The notes: generated by a model not told the origin, from the letters alone. Counted from the stretch's first letter, positions 27,875-37,649 are shown. The stretch: DNA of 64,000 bases from Photorhabdus khanii NC19 (GCF_000517265.1 NZ_AYSJ01000015.1:234947-298946), one strand, 5' to 3'. Numbers and translations are program-made.

Positions 27875-28668
27875 TATACAATGACTATCCTTTATTTAGT
27901 AATGTTAAGAGAATTATTAATTCTGATGATTATAATTTTAGTGAATTATACGATAATAAAAAAATAAAATATATCTGTAAGGATAATATCGATCCTGGAT
28001 TAAGTAAGGAAATTTATGGCAAAGTATTTTCAAATGGGGATATATATGTAATTGAATTTCATTATGATCAAAATATTTCTGATATATCATTATGGCTCGA
28101 AAGCATATTTGGGCCACTTCTTACTTATAAGAATAGAGGTCTTAAAGAATATGAAACGATAAAACCAGTTGATAACCCTAAATGGTTTTTTGAATCAAAT
28201 TTATCTCAACCGGTACATACAGATGAAGGGCATGAAGAAAAACAGCCAAATATAGTTGCACTATATTGTCAAAATCCTTCTTATGAAGGTGGTGATAGTA
28301 TATTAGTTGACTCAGATGCTGTTTATAACTTTATTTTTGAAAAATATGGAAAAAAATCTGATATACTATTCCATGATGAATGTCTTTCCCATTTTTCCAA
28401 TAATAAATTTTTTCAAAAAAGGATATTTTTAAAAATATCAAACAATATTGGAATATCATTTTCACCATTACTCAATAAATTTAAATGTACCGAAGATGTT
28501 TACGCAATGCTTATGGATATTAGTGATTTTATACACCAAAAGGAAAATCAGTACCGATTGCGTTTAAGTAAAAATCAATGTATTGTGTTCAGCAATTATT
28601 TGTATTTGCATTCCAGGACAAAATTTCCTAAAGATTCACCAAGGACATTATTTAGATTTTGGTTTTAG
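27871..28668 (+). CDS. TauD/TfdA-family Fe(II)/2-oxoglutarate dioxygenase
   Basis: This 265-aa oxygenase is of the TauD/GAB superfamily. Iron ligands are H116-x-D118 in QPVHTDEGHEEK and H247 in YLYLHSRTKF; the 2OG Arg is in RTLFRFWF at the extreme C-terminus, where it belongs. The segment PNIVALYCQNPSYEGGDSIL is the usual strand after the HxD. It is not a taurine enzyme: the sulfonate genes are absent and the family also hydroxylates amino acids in natural-product pathways. In this operon a side-chain hydroxylation of the peptide, or of a precursor, is the likely job. Confidence 0.8.
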   Translation: MIYNDYPLFSNVKRIINSDDYNFSELYDNKKIKYICKDNIDPGLSKEIYGKVFSNGDIYVIEFHYDQNISDISLWLESIFGPLLTYKNRGLKEYETIKPVDNPKWFFESNLSQPVHTDEGHEEKQPNIVALYCQNPSYEGGDSILVDSDAVYNFIFEKYGKKSDILFHDECLSHFSNNKFFQKRIFLKISNNIGISFSPLLNKFKCTEDVYAMLMDISDFIHQKENQYRLRLSKNQCIVFSNYLYLHSRTKFPKDSPRTLFRFWF

Positions 28669-28677
28669 AGGGGTAGT

Positions 28678-29805
28678 ATGAATTTAATAATCGCTGATGC
28701 CTTGGAATATAAAGGTAGGGTAAAAAAATTTGCGTCTGGGAATAAAAATGTCATTATATTTCTTTTTTTCTTATTACTTCCGGCAAAGTTCAGTGGTCTC
28801 ATTGAGGTCTTAATTACTTTATCTTATAATATTGTTCTTCCAGAAAGCCACATAAAATCATCTTATTTTTCTTCCATATCTTTAATAGTATATATGGTGT
28901 TTTACTTGATTAACATAAGGTTTTTTCCTTCTGCAAAGGAAAATTCAATCATCGTTTCTTTGGTAGGAAAAAAAACATTGTTTTTTTGTCGTGTCGTTTT
29001 TTTTATTTATAGTGCTTTTCCGATGATTATTTTCTTTTTTATGGGTTTTCTTTCCGAAAATGTTAATTTTTTACATTATTTTTCATCTGTGTTTTTTTTA
29101 ATAGTTTCTTTTGCTGTAATTGGATTTTGCTTATTTGAGTTAAGTTTTTTACATTTTTTTATTGTTGCTGTGTTCTTTATTCTGGCGGCATCATTCAGGA
29201 ACGGAATATTATATGATTTGATTTTTACATTAGTTATTCCATTAGTAGCATTGATATTATATTTGAATTTCACACCATGTTCTATAATTAATAGAAATAA
29301 AAAATTATTTTCATTAAGATTTTTTTCGTTGCCTTATATAATTAATCTTCGTTCTTTTTTTAATAAAAATAAAATATCTGTACTTATTATGGTGTTGTTT
29401 GTTCTGCTTTTATATCTATTATGTGAAAGTGCTTTTTCTCAAATACCAAACAAAGCTGGTTATATATTATTAATATATTCCAGTGTTGTTTTATATATAT
29501 GTATGTTGTTGTTCTATAATCTTTCATATATTGAAGTAAATTATCTTTCATATTTGTCAAATTTTTTATCTGTGCATAAAATATTATTTTTTAATTATTG
29601 TGTTTCTTTGTTTTTTTATTTTATTTGTTTTTTTATTTTTTGCTTTCTTGTTATTAAATCTTTTTCTGTAATTATATTTTTATCTTATATTTTTCTTTCT
29701 ATTATTGTTTCTTTTATTTCTCTGTTGAGAACGCAATACACGAAAATTATTATTGTTGGTGTCATTTTCTTTTTTGCATTTTTTTTAGGGGTTATTTATG
29801 CTTGA
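28678..29805 (+). CDS. Integral membrane protein, probable ABC exporter permease
   Basis: This 375-aa protein is made of roughly ten hydrophobic segments rich in Phe, Ile and Leu with few charges, joined by short Lys-rich loops. It has no family motif that I recognise. The next gene overlaps its end and codes for a small ABC ATPase, so I read the pair as an ABC-2-like exporter for the mature peptide, or as its immunity system. GAGGGG lies eight bases before the ATG. Confidence 0.65.
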   Translation: MNLIIADALEYKGRVKKFASGNKNVIIFLFFLLLPAKFSGLIEVLITLSYNIVLPESHIKSSYFSSISLIVYMVFYLINIRFFPSAKENSIIVSLVGKKTLFFCRVVFFIYSAFPMIIFFFMGFLSENVNFLHYFSSVFFLIVSFAVIGFCLFELSFLHFFIVAVFFILAASFRNGILYDLIFTLVIPLVALILYLNFTPCSIINRNKKLFSLRFFSLPYIINLRSFFNKNKISVLIMVLFVLLLYLLCESAFSQIPNKAGYILLIYSSVVLYICMLLFYNLSYIEVNYLSYLSNFLSVHKILFFNYCVSLFFYFICFFIFCFLVIKSFSVIIFLSYIFLSIIVSFISLLRTQYTKIIIVGVIFFFAFFLGVIYA

Positions 29806-30415
29806 AGTTGTTGGGTTAGAAGTTGTTATTAATGGTAAGACTGTTTTTTCAGGAGCCAATTGTAATTTTTGTATTGGATTAAACCGTATTGCGGGAATTA
29901 ATGGGGCGGGTAAAACGACTTTTCTTTCAAGTATTGCTGGCGTAAGTAAGGTTAAAAAAGGAATAGTTAACTTTATAAAAAAGGGAGAGAAGCACCGGTT
30001 TAGTTTGCAGCGACATGGCTTTTATATATCGGATAATGTTAACTTTTATAACTTTATTACGGGAATGGATGTGATAAATTTAAGTAAACGTTATAGGAAA
30101 AGTAATCTAAAACATCAATTAGATTACTATTTAAATGGTTTTGGCATATCTAATTATTCTGGCATTGAATATGGACAAATGTCACTTGGGGTAAAAAAGA
30201 AATTTTTATTGACATCAGCTTTTATTACCGATGCGGATGTTTATATTTTTGATGAGCCAACAAATGGCCTTGATTCAGATTCTATAACATTTTTAATTGA
30301 GTTGCTGATTTCTCTTGCAGAAGAGAAAGTTGTTATTTTTAGTTCTCATGATGACAGGTTTTTACAGGAATTGAACTTTATTACCTATGAAATAAAAGGT
30401 AATAAAATATTCTGA
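29798..30415 (+). CDS. ABC transporter ATP-binding protein of the RiPP-like operon
   Basis: This 205-aa ATPase has Walker A GINGAGKTT (33-41), a signature loop weakened to MSLGVKKK instead of LSGGQ, Walker B VYIFDEPTNGLD, and the switch His in SSHDDRF. The small size and sequence are typical of ATPases paired with ABC-2 type permeases. It is the last gene of the operon and overlaps the permease gene by eight bases. Confidence 0.85.
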   Translation: MLEVVGLEVVINGKTVFSGANCNFCIGLNRIAGINGAGKTTFLSSIAGVSKVKKGIVNFIKKGEKHRFSLQRHGFYISDNVNFYNFITGMDVINLSKRYRKSNLKHQLDYYLNGFGISNYSGIEYGQMSLGVKKKFLLTSAFITDADVYIFDEPTNGLDSDSITFLIELLISLAEEKVVIFSSHDDRFLQELNFITYEIKGNKIF

Positions 30416-30951
30416 AAAAGAAAATAATTATAATTATTTTCTATATTAGTATTGATAACTATTTTGTATAACTTAATTTGACCTCGTAAATAATTCTGTA
30501 TAACAGCACATTAAGCCAAAAATTAGCCATCAAGTAAAATTGCTGATGGGTGATCTGCACAGTAATGGCTTCTGGTCAAATGATCCATATTTGAAGGCTG
30601 TTTTTCAACCATTGGCTTATTCATGTATAGCATTTAATCAGGCTAGAGGAGCAGCTGTACAGGGTCCATTTATTTATTGCTGTAAATTGGACATTAATTT
30701 ATTGGATATATTAATTTTTTTATCGATTTTAGGTGATGTGTTCTCGACTTTAATTCTGTTGAATAAGGTTCACCTGCTTATTAAGTGGTTTTATCTAATT
30801 AATAAGTATGGACATTTTCAATAAATCTTAATCATTAACATCGGGCTAATTCATATTCATGTTGCTTTATTTATCAAATAATAATAATTTTTATTATCAT
30901 TTGTAATCGTATTCTTGTTGTAGCTGATGATCTAAACTTTATGGAAACTAA
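30416..30951. other. Intergenic region before the siderophore locus
   Basis: The stretch separates the RiPP-like operon from the siderophore genes. A 94-codon frame at 30540-30824 (+) has a hydrophobic C-terminal half but no recognised domain; it may be a small membrane protein or a gene remnant. Two short 'tgtataac' repeats lie at 30465-30505. The right end carries a Fur-like box. Confidence 0.4.
30880..30898 (+). promoter_or_regulatory. Fur-like box before the first NRPS gene
   Basis: AATAATAATTTTTATTATC agrees with the 19-base Fur consensus at 14 positions. It lies about 54 bases before the start codon at 30952, so iron repression is likely. Confidence 0.5.
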
Positions 30952-32601
30952 ATGAGAGAGCTAACGACCATGCAGGCCGCTTATTGGGTTGGCCGGCAAT
31001 ATGAACAGACGTTGGGTGGTGTTACCGCACATTTGTATGCAGAGTTTGATGGTACTGGGCTTGATCTTGAGCGGTTGAAAACTGCTGTACAGTATCTCTT
31101 TGATCTCCATCCGATGTTGCGATTACGCGTTACACCGGATGGCATGCAAACCATAGAAAGTCTGTCTTCCAATGACAGATTGCACGTTGATGATATCAGC
31201 ATATGTGATGAAAAAGGCATTGCTGATTTTCTGGAAAATAAACGGAAAAGCAAAACCCACCAGAAACTGGATCTTGAACATGGTCAATCTATCGACTTGA
31301 GTGTCACCCTTTTAACGAATGGAGATTTTCGTTTGCATATCGACCTGGACATGATTGCCGGTGATGCGCAAAGCTTTCGTATTCTCATGGAAGATTTGGC
31401 CCGATTTTATCACCAGCCTGACCATCAACCGAAAAATGGAGGAAGCACTTATTTTCACTATTTGGAGCGGATGCAGGCTGATAAGTCTTTATTAGCTTTA
31501 CGTGAACGCGATAAAAAATGGTGGAGTGCGCGTATTGCGCAAATTCCACCAGCCCCTAAACTTCCTCATATTCATCGCCCTTTCCCAAAGGGAGAATACT
31601 TTAGTGATCGATTCGCGGTTCAACTGACGAAAGAAGAAAAGTTGTCGTTAAAGACAACCGCCAAAAAATATCAGATGACGCTGTCAACACTATTTTTGTC
31701 TCTTTTCGCGTGTACCGTGGGGATTTGTACGCAGTCTGATAAATTTAGATTAAATATGCCTACGTTCCAACGAGAAAGTTACCTCAGTGATGTGGACAAA
31801 ATTGTTGGTGATTTTTCAGATTTATCTATCTTAAGTGTTGAATTACAGCGTCATGAGCCGGTGATTGCGTTATGCCATCGTTTTGCTGATCAAATCGCTT
31901 TACTCCTTTCTCACCGTGCCTATCCGGGCGTCAGTGTTATGCGGGATCTCTCCCGATACCACGGTAACATGCAAATCTCGCCTATCGTTTTTACCTCCGG
32001 TTTCGGTATCAGTGGCGATAATTTATTGTCCGAAAATGTAACCCGTGCTTTTGGTGAAATGGTCTTTGTTATTTCGCAAGGGCCACAGGTTGCCTTGGAT
32101 GTTCAGGTTGCGCCGGCTTATGAAGGAATTCTGGTCAATTGGGATGTTCGTCTGGATATTTTCCCTGAACTGTATATCCGCAGAATGTTTGATATCTATC
32201 TCTCTTTGATTCGGATGATCATTCGTTCGCCTGAATTGATAAACCAGTCTTTGGACTATTTTTTCTCATCTCATTTTTCTGCTTCGCATCAAGATGTAGG
32301 TACTGAAAAGGTGACATCCTCTTGTGTTGAGCAAATGCTCATTATTTTGCTGTCCCGGCTGACGAATGAAGAAAATATCAATGCTCATACTTCTCTTTCT
32401 GCATTGGATATTGATGCTGATGTCGCAGAAGAATTAACGGGATTTATTAACAAATATATCCCACAGGCAGGACTGATGATTGAAGATATTAAGGCTCATC
32501 AAACATTAAATGCACTGGCGCAGACAATGACATTGAGATCGCGGGGAGCGGCTGAAAAGGCGGCTGAGGCACTAGTGAAAATCCTTAATCGACAGAAGTA
32601 A
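30952..32601 (+). CDS. NRPS cyclization (Cy) domain protein, VibF Cy1-like
   Basis: This 549-aa protein is a single heterocyclization domain with a decayed carrier-like tail. The Cy opening TMQAAYWVGRQ and the catalytic DxxxxDxxS (D133, D138, S141 in DMIAGDAQS) are intact. The tail HTSLSALDIDADVAEELTGF has the shape of a carrier protein, but the phosphopantetheine Ser of the usual LGLDS is Ala, so it cannot be loaded. VibF of Vibrio cholerae has Cy1-Cy2-A-C1-PCP-C2 in one chain; this gene would supply Cy1, which closes the oxazoline. The next gene supplies Cy2-A. Expected product: photobactin in Photorhabdus. Confidence 0.8.
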   Translation: MRELTTMQAAYWVGRQYEQTLGGVTAHLYAEFDGTGLDLERLKTAVQYLFDLHPMLRLRVTPDGMQTIESLSSNDRLHVDDISICDEKGIADFLENKRKSKTHQKLDLEHGQSIDLSVTLLTNGDFRLHIDLDMIAGDAQSFRILMEDLARFYHQPDHQPKNGGSTYFHYLERMQADKSLLALRERDKKWWSARIAQIPPAPKLPHIHRPFPKGEYFSDRFAVQLTKEEKLSLKTTAKKYQMTLSTLFLSLFACTVGICTQSDKFRLNMPTFQRESYLSDVDKIVGDFSDLSILSVELQRHEPVIALCHRFADQIALLLSHRAYPGVSVMRDLSRYHGNMQISPIVFTSGFGISGDNLLSENVTRAFGEMVFVISQGPQVALDVQVAPAYEGILVNWDVRLDIFPELYIRRMFDIYLSLIRMIIRSPELINQSLDYFFSSHFSASHQDVGTEKVTSSCVEQMLIILLSRLTNEENINAHTSLSALDIDADVAEELTGFINKYIPQAGLMIEDIKAHQTLNALAQTMTLRSRGAAEKAAEALVKILNRQK

Positions 32602-32687
32602 TCTTTCTTTTTGAAAGAGGTTAAATGTTTAGCTTGTTAATTAATTAGATTCTGCGCTTTCTCACAATCGAAAATTGAGGAAATATC

Positions 32688-35600
32688 ATGGATACCGCAC
32701 TAACACCATTACAACGCGCGTACCTGCTAGGACGAAGTGAACTATTACCACTGGGTGGTGTTGCCATGCATGATTTCAGGGAATTCAGAGGTCATATCGA
32801 GTTTTCTGTTATTAGGACCCGGCTCACCAAATTAGTACAGCAATATGATGCGTTACGTACCCATATAGATGAAAGTTCATTGGTTCAACATGTCTCCGAT
32901 GCCATTATCCTGAATCTTGATGAAATTGATTTCACTGCTATCCCGCGTTCAGCGGCTTATCAAAAGATAGATGAGATGAGGCAGGCGTATTCTCATAAAA
33001 TCCACGATCTTTCTCGCTCTCCCTGGCATATTTGGGTCATTAAATTGGCAAAGCCAGAAGATGAGGATAATGACTTTTTTACGACCGTGGTGTTCGTGAG
33101 CTTTGATGCACTGATTTTGGATGGCAGCGCTATCTCTTTCATCTTGTTTAAATTGTTTGAGGAAGATGAGAATGAGTGGAAAAGATCCAGGCCAACGGGA
33201 AATATCGCTCATTTGCTTCAACCGCCTTCTGACTCGAAAAAGCAAAGTGATACTGAATATTGGTCAGAAAAGCTGAAAGAATATTCCGGCCCACCGACGT
33301 TACCTTGGAAGAGACCGCCAGAATCGATTAAATCCTCTCGCTACAGAAGGGAGAAGGTCACCGTTCCCAGCGCGACGTTGAATCATTTGTCTAAAATCGC
33401 TTCATCTTATGGTCTGTTTCAAAATACGATTTTGTCTACTATTATCCTGGAAATAATGTCATTTTGGACACAAGATAGTCGGTTATGTCTCGGTGTTCCC
33501 GTTGCTATTCCCACCCAGAAAATGCAGTTCAGTAATGAATCTTCATTTGTCGCTGTTTGTTTTAAAAGAGACCAGGTGCCATTTTTAGAAAGAGCGACAG
33601 CTTTTCAAAATGATATTTTTGCCTCTCTGGAACATCTGGATTTTTCCGGCGTTGATATTAACAGGCTGATATTCAATCAACATCAGACAGGTTTAGCGCT
33701 ACCTGTTGTGTTAACGAATGGTTTGTCATGGAAAACATTGTCTGCATCTGGTGATGTCTCTTTTTATGATGGATTAACGCAGACACCGCAAGTTGCGATG
33801 GATATTCGTTTGTCCCTGGACCAGAATAAAAATTTGGTGTTATCCATTGATTATGCAGAAAAAGCGCTGGAAAAAAATATCGTGCAGGATATTTTACAAA
33901 CCATCACTCAGGCAATAACGTTGATCTGCCGTCAGGAAAAACTCGCTGTGGATTTTTCTGAGGTGATTGATTATCACCATTACAAAGATAATGGTAATGA
34001 CAGTGATTTTATCTGTTCAAATTTCCTGTCTCGTATTGCGGATAACCTATTGACGGGAAAATTAAAAAAAACCGCTATTATCTGTGGGGAGCAGCAGATT
34101 ACCTATTCTGAATTGGGGGAACGTGTTCAAAAGATAGTGAATAACCTGAATCGCTGTGGAATGCGTAAAGGCAGTGTGGTCGCGATTTGTTTGCCTCGTA
34201 GTCCTGAACATGTGATGGTAACAATGGCGTGTGCGCTTTTGGGGATTATTTGGGTGCCTATTGATGTAAATTCTCCCTCTGAACGTCTGGATTATCTGCT
34301 AACGAATTGCCATTCTGATCTCATTGTGAGTACTGGACAGTTTAATAGTGATAAAGCTGTCACATTGGAGACGCTGCTCACATCGGTTTCTGACAACGTT
34401 TTACTTCCCTTAGAGACTTTATCATCACTGAGTCATAGCATTGAGCCCGCTTATTATCTGTATACCTCGGGAACAACGGGTAAGCCCAAATGTGTGGTGC
34501 TCAATAACAAGGCAACATCTAATGTTATCGGGCAAACGCTGAATAAATGGGAGGTTAAACAGGATGATGTGTTTATTTCCGTTACGCCATTACATCATGA
34601 TATGTCTGTTTCCGACCTCTTTGCATCACTGACTGTTGGCGCAACGCTGGTTATCCCTGAACCCCATGCAGAGAAAGATGCTATCCATTGGAATCGGCTG
34701 GTTTCGAAGCACAAAGTTTCTATTTGGTGTTCAGTGCCTGCGATTTTAGAAATGTTAATTGCGTGCCAAAAAGGGGATTCTCTCTCTTCCCTCAGACTGA
34801 TAGCGCAAGGCGGTGATTATATTAAACCTGCTCTCATCAAGGAAATTAGAGCGACGTATCCTGATATCCGATTGCTTTCTTTGGGAGGGCCGACTGAAAC
34901 GACGATTTGGAGTATATGGCATGAAATTACGTCAGAGGATGTCAGCCTTATTCCTTATGGTAAACCCCTGCCTGCGACTCAATATTTTATCTGTAATGAT
35001 ATCAATGAACATTGCCCGGCGTTTGTGACTGGCCGGATTTATACTACGGGAGTCAATCTTGCCTTAGGCTATCTGGAAGATGGTCTTGTTGTGCAAAAAG
35101 ATTTTGTCACTATCACCTCGCCTACAGGTGAACAATTAAGAGCATTCAGAACAGGGGATCAGGGCTATTACCGAAAAGATGGCACCATCATTTTTGCCAG
35201 CAGAGTAAATGGTTATGTCAAAATTCGGGGAATTAGGGTGTCTCTGCCTGATATTGAAAGTGAGTTATGTAAACATCCACAAATTAATCATATTGTCGTC
35301 GTTGATTATCCAAATGAGCAGAATGGCGATGCAACATTAGGCGCTATGTATACGACGCTAAATGGTCAGGAAATTCTCGCCTCAGAATGGCGGGATTTTT
35401 CTCACGGGCTTTTACCCGTTTCTCATATACCAACGCGTTTTGCTCATATTCAGGCGTTTCCTTTGTCTGCAAACGGTAAAACAGATCGACACCAAATCAG
35501 GGCGTTCTTTACGCAACCGAAGCCGGATAATTTGACTGATAAGCAGTCTGTTATATCGGAGAACCAAAGCGTTAATAACAGCGCAGAGGATGAACATTAC

Positions 35601-35819
35601 CAACTGATCCTCGGCATTTATTTGCATGCCATTGGTGCGCAGCCGTTAACTGGTTTGAATGAAGATTCTGAATTTTTAGCGCTGGGATTAAGGCCTTCGC
35701 ATCTCAAAGAAATCGCTCGGCGTCTCACTGAAAAATTTGGTGTTATTCTGACGCCTCAGCTGTTAGTTAAATGCAGAAATGCCCGGCAGGTTTCTTCTTT
35801 GCTTTCACAAAGTATTTAA
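32688..35819 (+). CDS. NRPS Cy-A protein with degenerate carrier end, VibF Cy2-A-like
   Basis: In order: a Cy domain (1-430; start PLQRAYLLGR; motif at 140-148 is DALILDGSA, the last Ser replaced by Ala), an adenylation domain (about 450-930; YYLYTSGTTGKPK, SLGGPTETTIW, FRTGDQGYYRKDG, ANGKTD with the A10 Lys), and a carrier-like end (about 960-1043) where the usual GGHS reads GLRP with Ser one residue later. I read the A-domain pocket as D-M-S-C-A-G-L-I-W-K, which is neither the VibF threonine code nor a plain cysteine code. By homology it should activate Thr and load it onto the PCP of the protein at 43651. Tandem Cy domains in VibF split condensation and ring closure between them. Confidence 0.82.
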   Translation: MDTALTPLQRAYLLGRSELLPLGGVAMHDFREFRGHIEFSVIRTRLTKLVQQYDALRTHIDESSLVQHVSDAIILNLDEIDFTAIPRSAAYQKIDEMRQAYSHKIHDLSRSPWHIWVIKLAKPEDEDNDFFTTVVFVSFDALILDGSAISFILFKLFEEDENEWKRSRPTGNIAHLLQPPSDSKKQSDTEYWSEKLKEYSGPPTLPWKRPPESIKSSRYRREKVTVPSATLNHLSKIASSYGLFQNTILSTIILEIMSFWTQDSRLCLGVPVAIPTQKMQFSNESSFVAVCFKRDQVPFLERATAFQNDIFASLEHLDFSGVDINRLIFNQHQTGLALPVVLTNGLSWKTLSASGDVSFYDGLTQTPQVAMDIRLSLDQNKNLVLSIDYAEKALEKNIVQDILQTITQAITLICRQEKLAVDFSEVIDYHHYKDNGNDSDFICSNFLSRIADNLLTGKLKKTAIICGEQQITYSELGERVQKIVNNLNRCGMRKGSVVAICLPRSPEHVMVTMACALLGIIWVPIDVNSPSERLDYLLTNCHSDLIVSTGQFNSDKAVTLETLLTSVSDNVLLPLETLSSLSHSIEPAYYLYTSGTTGKPKCVVLNNKATSNVIGQTLNKWEVKQDDVFISVTPLHHDMSVSDLFASLTVGATLVIPEPHAEKDAIHWNRLVSKHKVSIWCSVPAILEMLIACQKGDSLSSLRLIAQGGDYIKPALIKEIRATYPDIRLLSLGGPTETTIWSIWHEITSEDVSLIPYGKPLPATQYFICNDINEHCPAFVTGRIYTTGVNLALGYLEDGLVVQKDFVTITSPTGEQLRAFRTGDQGYYRKDGTIIFASRVNGYVKIRGIRVSLPDIESELCKHPQINHIVVVDYPNEQNGDATLGAMYTTLNGQEILASEWRDFSHGLLPVSHIPTRFAHIQAFPLSANGKTDRHQIRAFFTQPKPDNLTDKQSVISENQSVNNSAEDEHYQLILGIYLHAIGAQPLTGLNEDSEFLALGLRPSHLKEIARRLTEKFGVILTPQLLVKCRNARQVSSLLSQSI

Positions 35820-35830
35820 CCTGTTTTTCT

Positions 35831-35859
35831 AAAGAACCGGAGTCTGACCCCGGTTCTTT
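35831..35859. terminator. Bidirectional terminator between convergent NRPS and vibH-like genes
   Basis: AAAGAACCGG (35831-35840) and CCGGTTCTTT (35850-35859) form a perfect 10-bp stem with a 9-base loop between the convergent genes. Confidence 0.85.
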
Positions 35860-35881
35860 ATATATTAAGTTATTTTTTATT

Positions 35882-37222
35882 CTATGAGTAAAGCGCTTTT
35901 ACAGGCAGGAAAAGCGAGTTTCCTGTGAGCACTTTTTGTAGAAAATCAGTCAGATTTTTCTGATGGTTTTCAACCTCTTCTTTACCAAACATTGCTGAAT
36001 CAGCATCAAGATCAACAATTAATTCTCCAGCATCTACTTTCCCGCGATAGATAATGTTAAAGCTAAAGCAATCATAGAGCCCGCTGGTGAGTATATGGCG
36101 TTTAACCTGGCAATCGAAAAAATTGGGAGAGTCAAAAGGTAACACGTTAATGAGTGGCGAAAATAAATAACGGGTATCTTGAGGTAATTGATGATCTAAA
36201 AAGATCTGTTCTATACGATATCTGGCATGAGTCCGTTGAGTATGAAGCGCGTTGATTGTTTTTTTCAAAAAGGTTTCTAATGTCTCATCCGGATTGGTGT
36301 TTATCAATAAGGGAAGGATATTCGTCATTAATGCCGGTGTATTGGTTCTGAAACGGGTTCGGCGATTCATATAGGGGAGCCATAACGGCATTGAATATTC
36401 ACCATTTTGTGTCTGTGTAGCGAAATAGTGAAGCAGGTAGATGCTTGAAAGCACCACTAACAGATCAGGCCAGGCGATACCTGTATCAGCCGATAAATGT
36501 GTTAAGCCTGTGACAATATCCCCGGAGAGCGCACAACTGGTGTAATGGTGTTTGGTGCTATAGTCGGCACGGGCGATATCCACAGTTGGAAAGCGCGCGG
36601 ATGAAAGATAATTTTGCCAGTATAAGCGATCCTTTTTATATTGTTCGCTGTTACCGTACTCTTGTTCTTCAGTCAGGTAGCTGCTGAGTGAGTGAAAAGA
36701 AGCATCGGCACTGGCTTTACCAAGATAGTACGAATAGAAATGCGCACAACGATGTTCAATGAGCGCTATACCAAATCCATCAAGGAGAATATGATGAGCC
36801 CGGTTGTACCAGAGATAATGAGATTCGCTTAATTTAAATAGCCACTGAGCGGATAGCAGTTGCGTTAATAAATTCAGCGGAGATTCCACATCGGCTCGCA
36901 TAAGTTGCAACGCTGTGTTGAAGGGATCGGGCTGTGTCTGTAAATCAATGAATTTTAACTGTGGTGTAGCGGCTTGATTCGGTTGTTGTAAAGGAAGCCG
37001 TTCTTCTTCAAGGCGTTTAAAACGGACAGAGAGCACATCTGTTTCACTAATCACCATCGTTATTGCTTTGCAAAGTGCCTCTTGATCGACATTACCCTGA
37101 ATATCAAGATAGTGAGCGACAGTCGAAACAACTTTTTCGGAATGCAGGCTGAACTCGTGCCAGTAATATTGTTGTGCCTGCGTCAATGGCATCCAGCTAG
37201 AAGTTTGAGTGATGTTTAACAT
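35882..37222 (-). CDS. VibH-like free-standing condensation (amide synthase) protein
   Basis: This 446-aa single C domain has no carrier or A domain. The active site is HHILLDG (in RAHHILLDGFG). VibH joins 2,3-dihydroxybenzoate, held on the aryl carrier of VibB, to the primary amine of norspermidine; in Photorhabdus the amine is putrescine, giving DHB-putrescine for photobactin. The opening MPLTQAQQYYWHEF and the acceptor-side segment NRRTRFRTNTPALMTNILPL fit C domains of this type. It is convergent with the Cy-A gene, and is divergent from the uptake genes across a region with a Fur-like box. Confidence 0.85.
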   Translation of the reverse strand: MLNITQTSSWMPLTQAQQYYWHEFSLHSEKVVSTVAHYLDIQGNVDQEALCKAITMVISETDVLSVRFKRLEEERLPLQQPNQAATPQLKFIDLQTQPDPFNTALQLMRADVESPLNLLTQLLSAQWLFKLSESHYLWYNRAHHILLDGFGIALIEHRCAHFYSYYLGKASADASFHSLSSYLTEEQEYGNSEQYKKDRLYWQNYLSSARFPTVDIARADYSTKHHYTSCALSGDIVTGLTHLSADTGIAWPDLLVVLSSIYLLHYFATQTQNGEYSMPLWLPYMNRRTRFRTNTPALMTNILPLLINTNPDETLETFLKKTINALHTQRTHARYRIEQIFLDHQLPQDTRYLFSPLINVLPFDSPNFFDCQVKRHILTSGLYDCFSFNIIYRGKVDAGELIVDLDADSAMFGKEEVENHQKNLTDFLQKVLTGNSLFLPVKALYS

Positions 37223-37515
37223 TGGGTAAACCTTATGGATTCATCATAGAAAAATAGAATAAAAAGTAAAAAGTAGATAAAATTTTCTTCTATGTTTGTG
37301 ATAGGTGTTCACGCAATGTTGAGTCACAATATTCCCGTCTGAACAAGCCAACACATAATTGCCCATTTATTCCCATGACATTCATTCTCCTGTTTGATCA
37401 CCATTTTTCGTTGATTGTTTCTGGCTGAAATCTGAATTGGTTTTATATCTGAGAAAATGAAACATTTGTTGTGCGATACAACAAGAATGTGACGTATTTC
37501 GTGATCAACGTTATT

Positions 37516-37534
37516 GTATATGATAATCATTATT
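37516..37534. promoter_or_regulatory. Fur box in the divergent vibH-like/uptake region
   Basis: GTATATGATAATCATTATT agrees with the Fur consensus at 15 of 19 positions. It lies between the divergent vibH-like and periplasmic binding protein genes and could repress both. Confidence 0.65.
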
Positions 37535-37649
37535 AATCTCATTGTCGGATATTAGACAAAATGATACATTACGTCCACTTTGGATTATCTGAATGGGTAT
37601 GCGAGGTTTCTGCATCGCAGATCCACAATCACTGTCTGAGAATGCCAGA

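Noticed and set aside
27871-28668. Taurine dioxygenase TauD proper
   Set aside because: The superfamily motifs fit, but no sulfonate transport genes are present and the gene is coupled to a RiPP-like operon.
30540-30824. 94-aa gene between the RiPP-like operon and the siderophore locus
   Set aside because: No domain, no clear ribosome binding site and no partner gene; mentioned only as a possible remnant.
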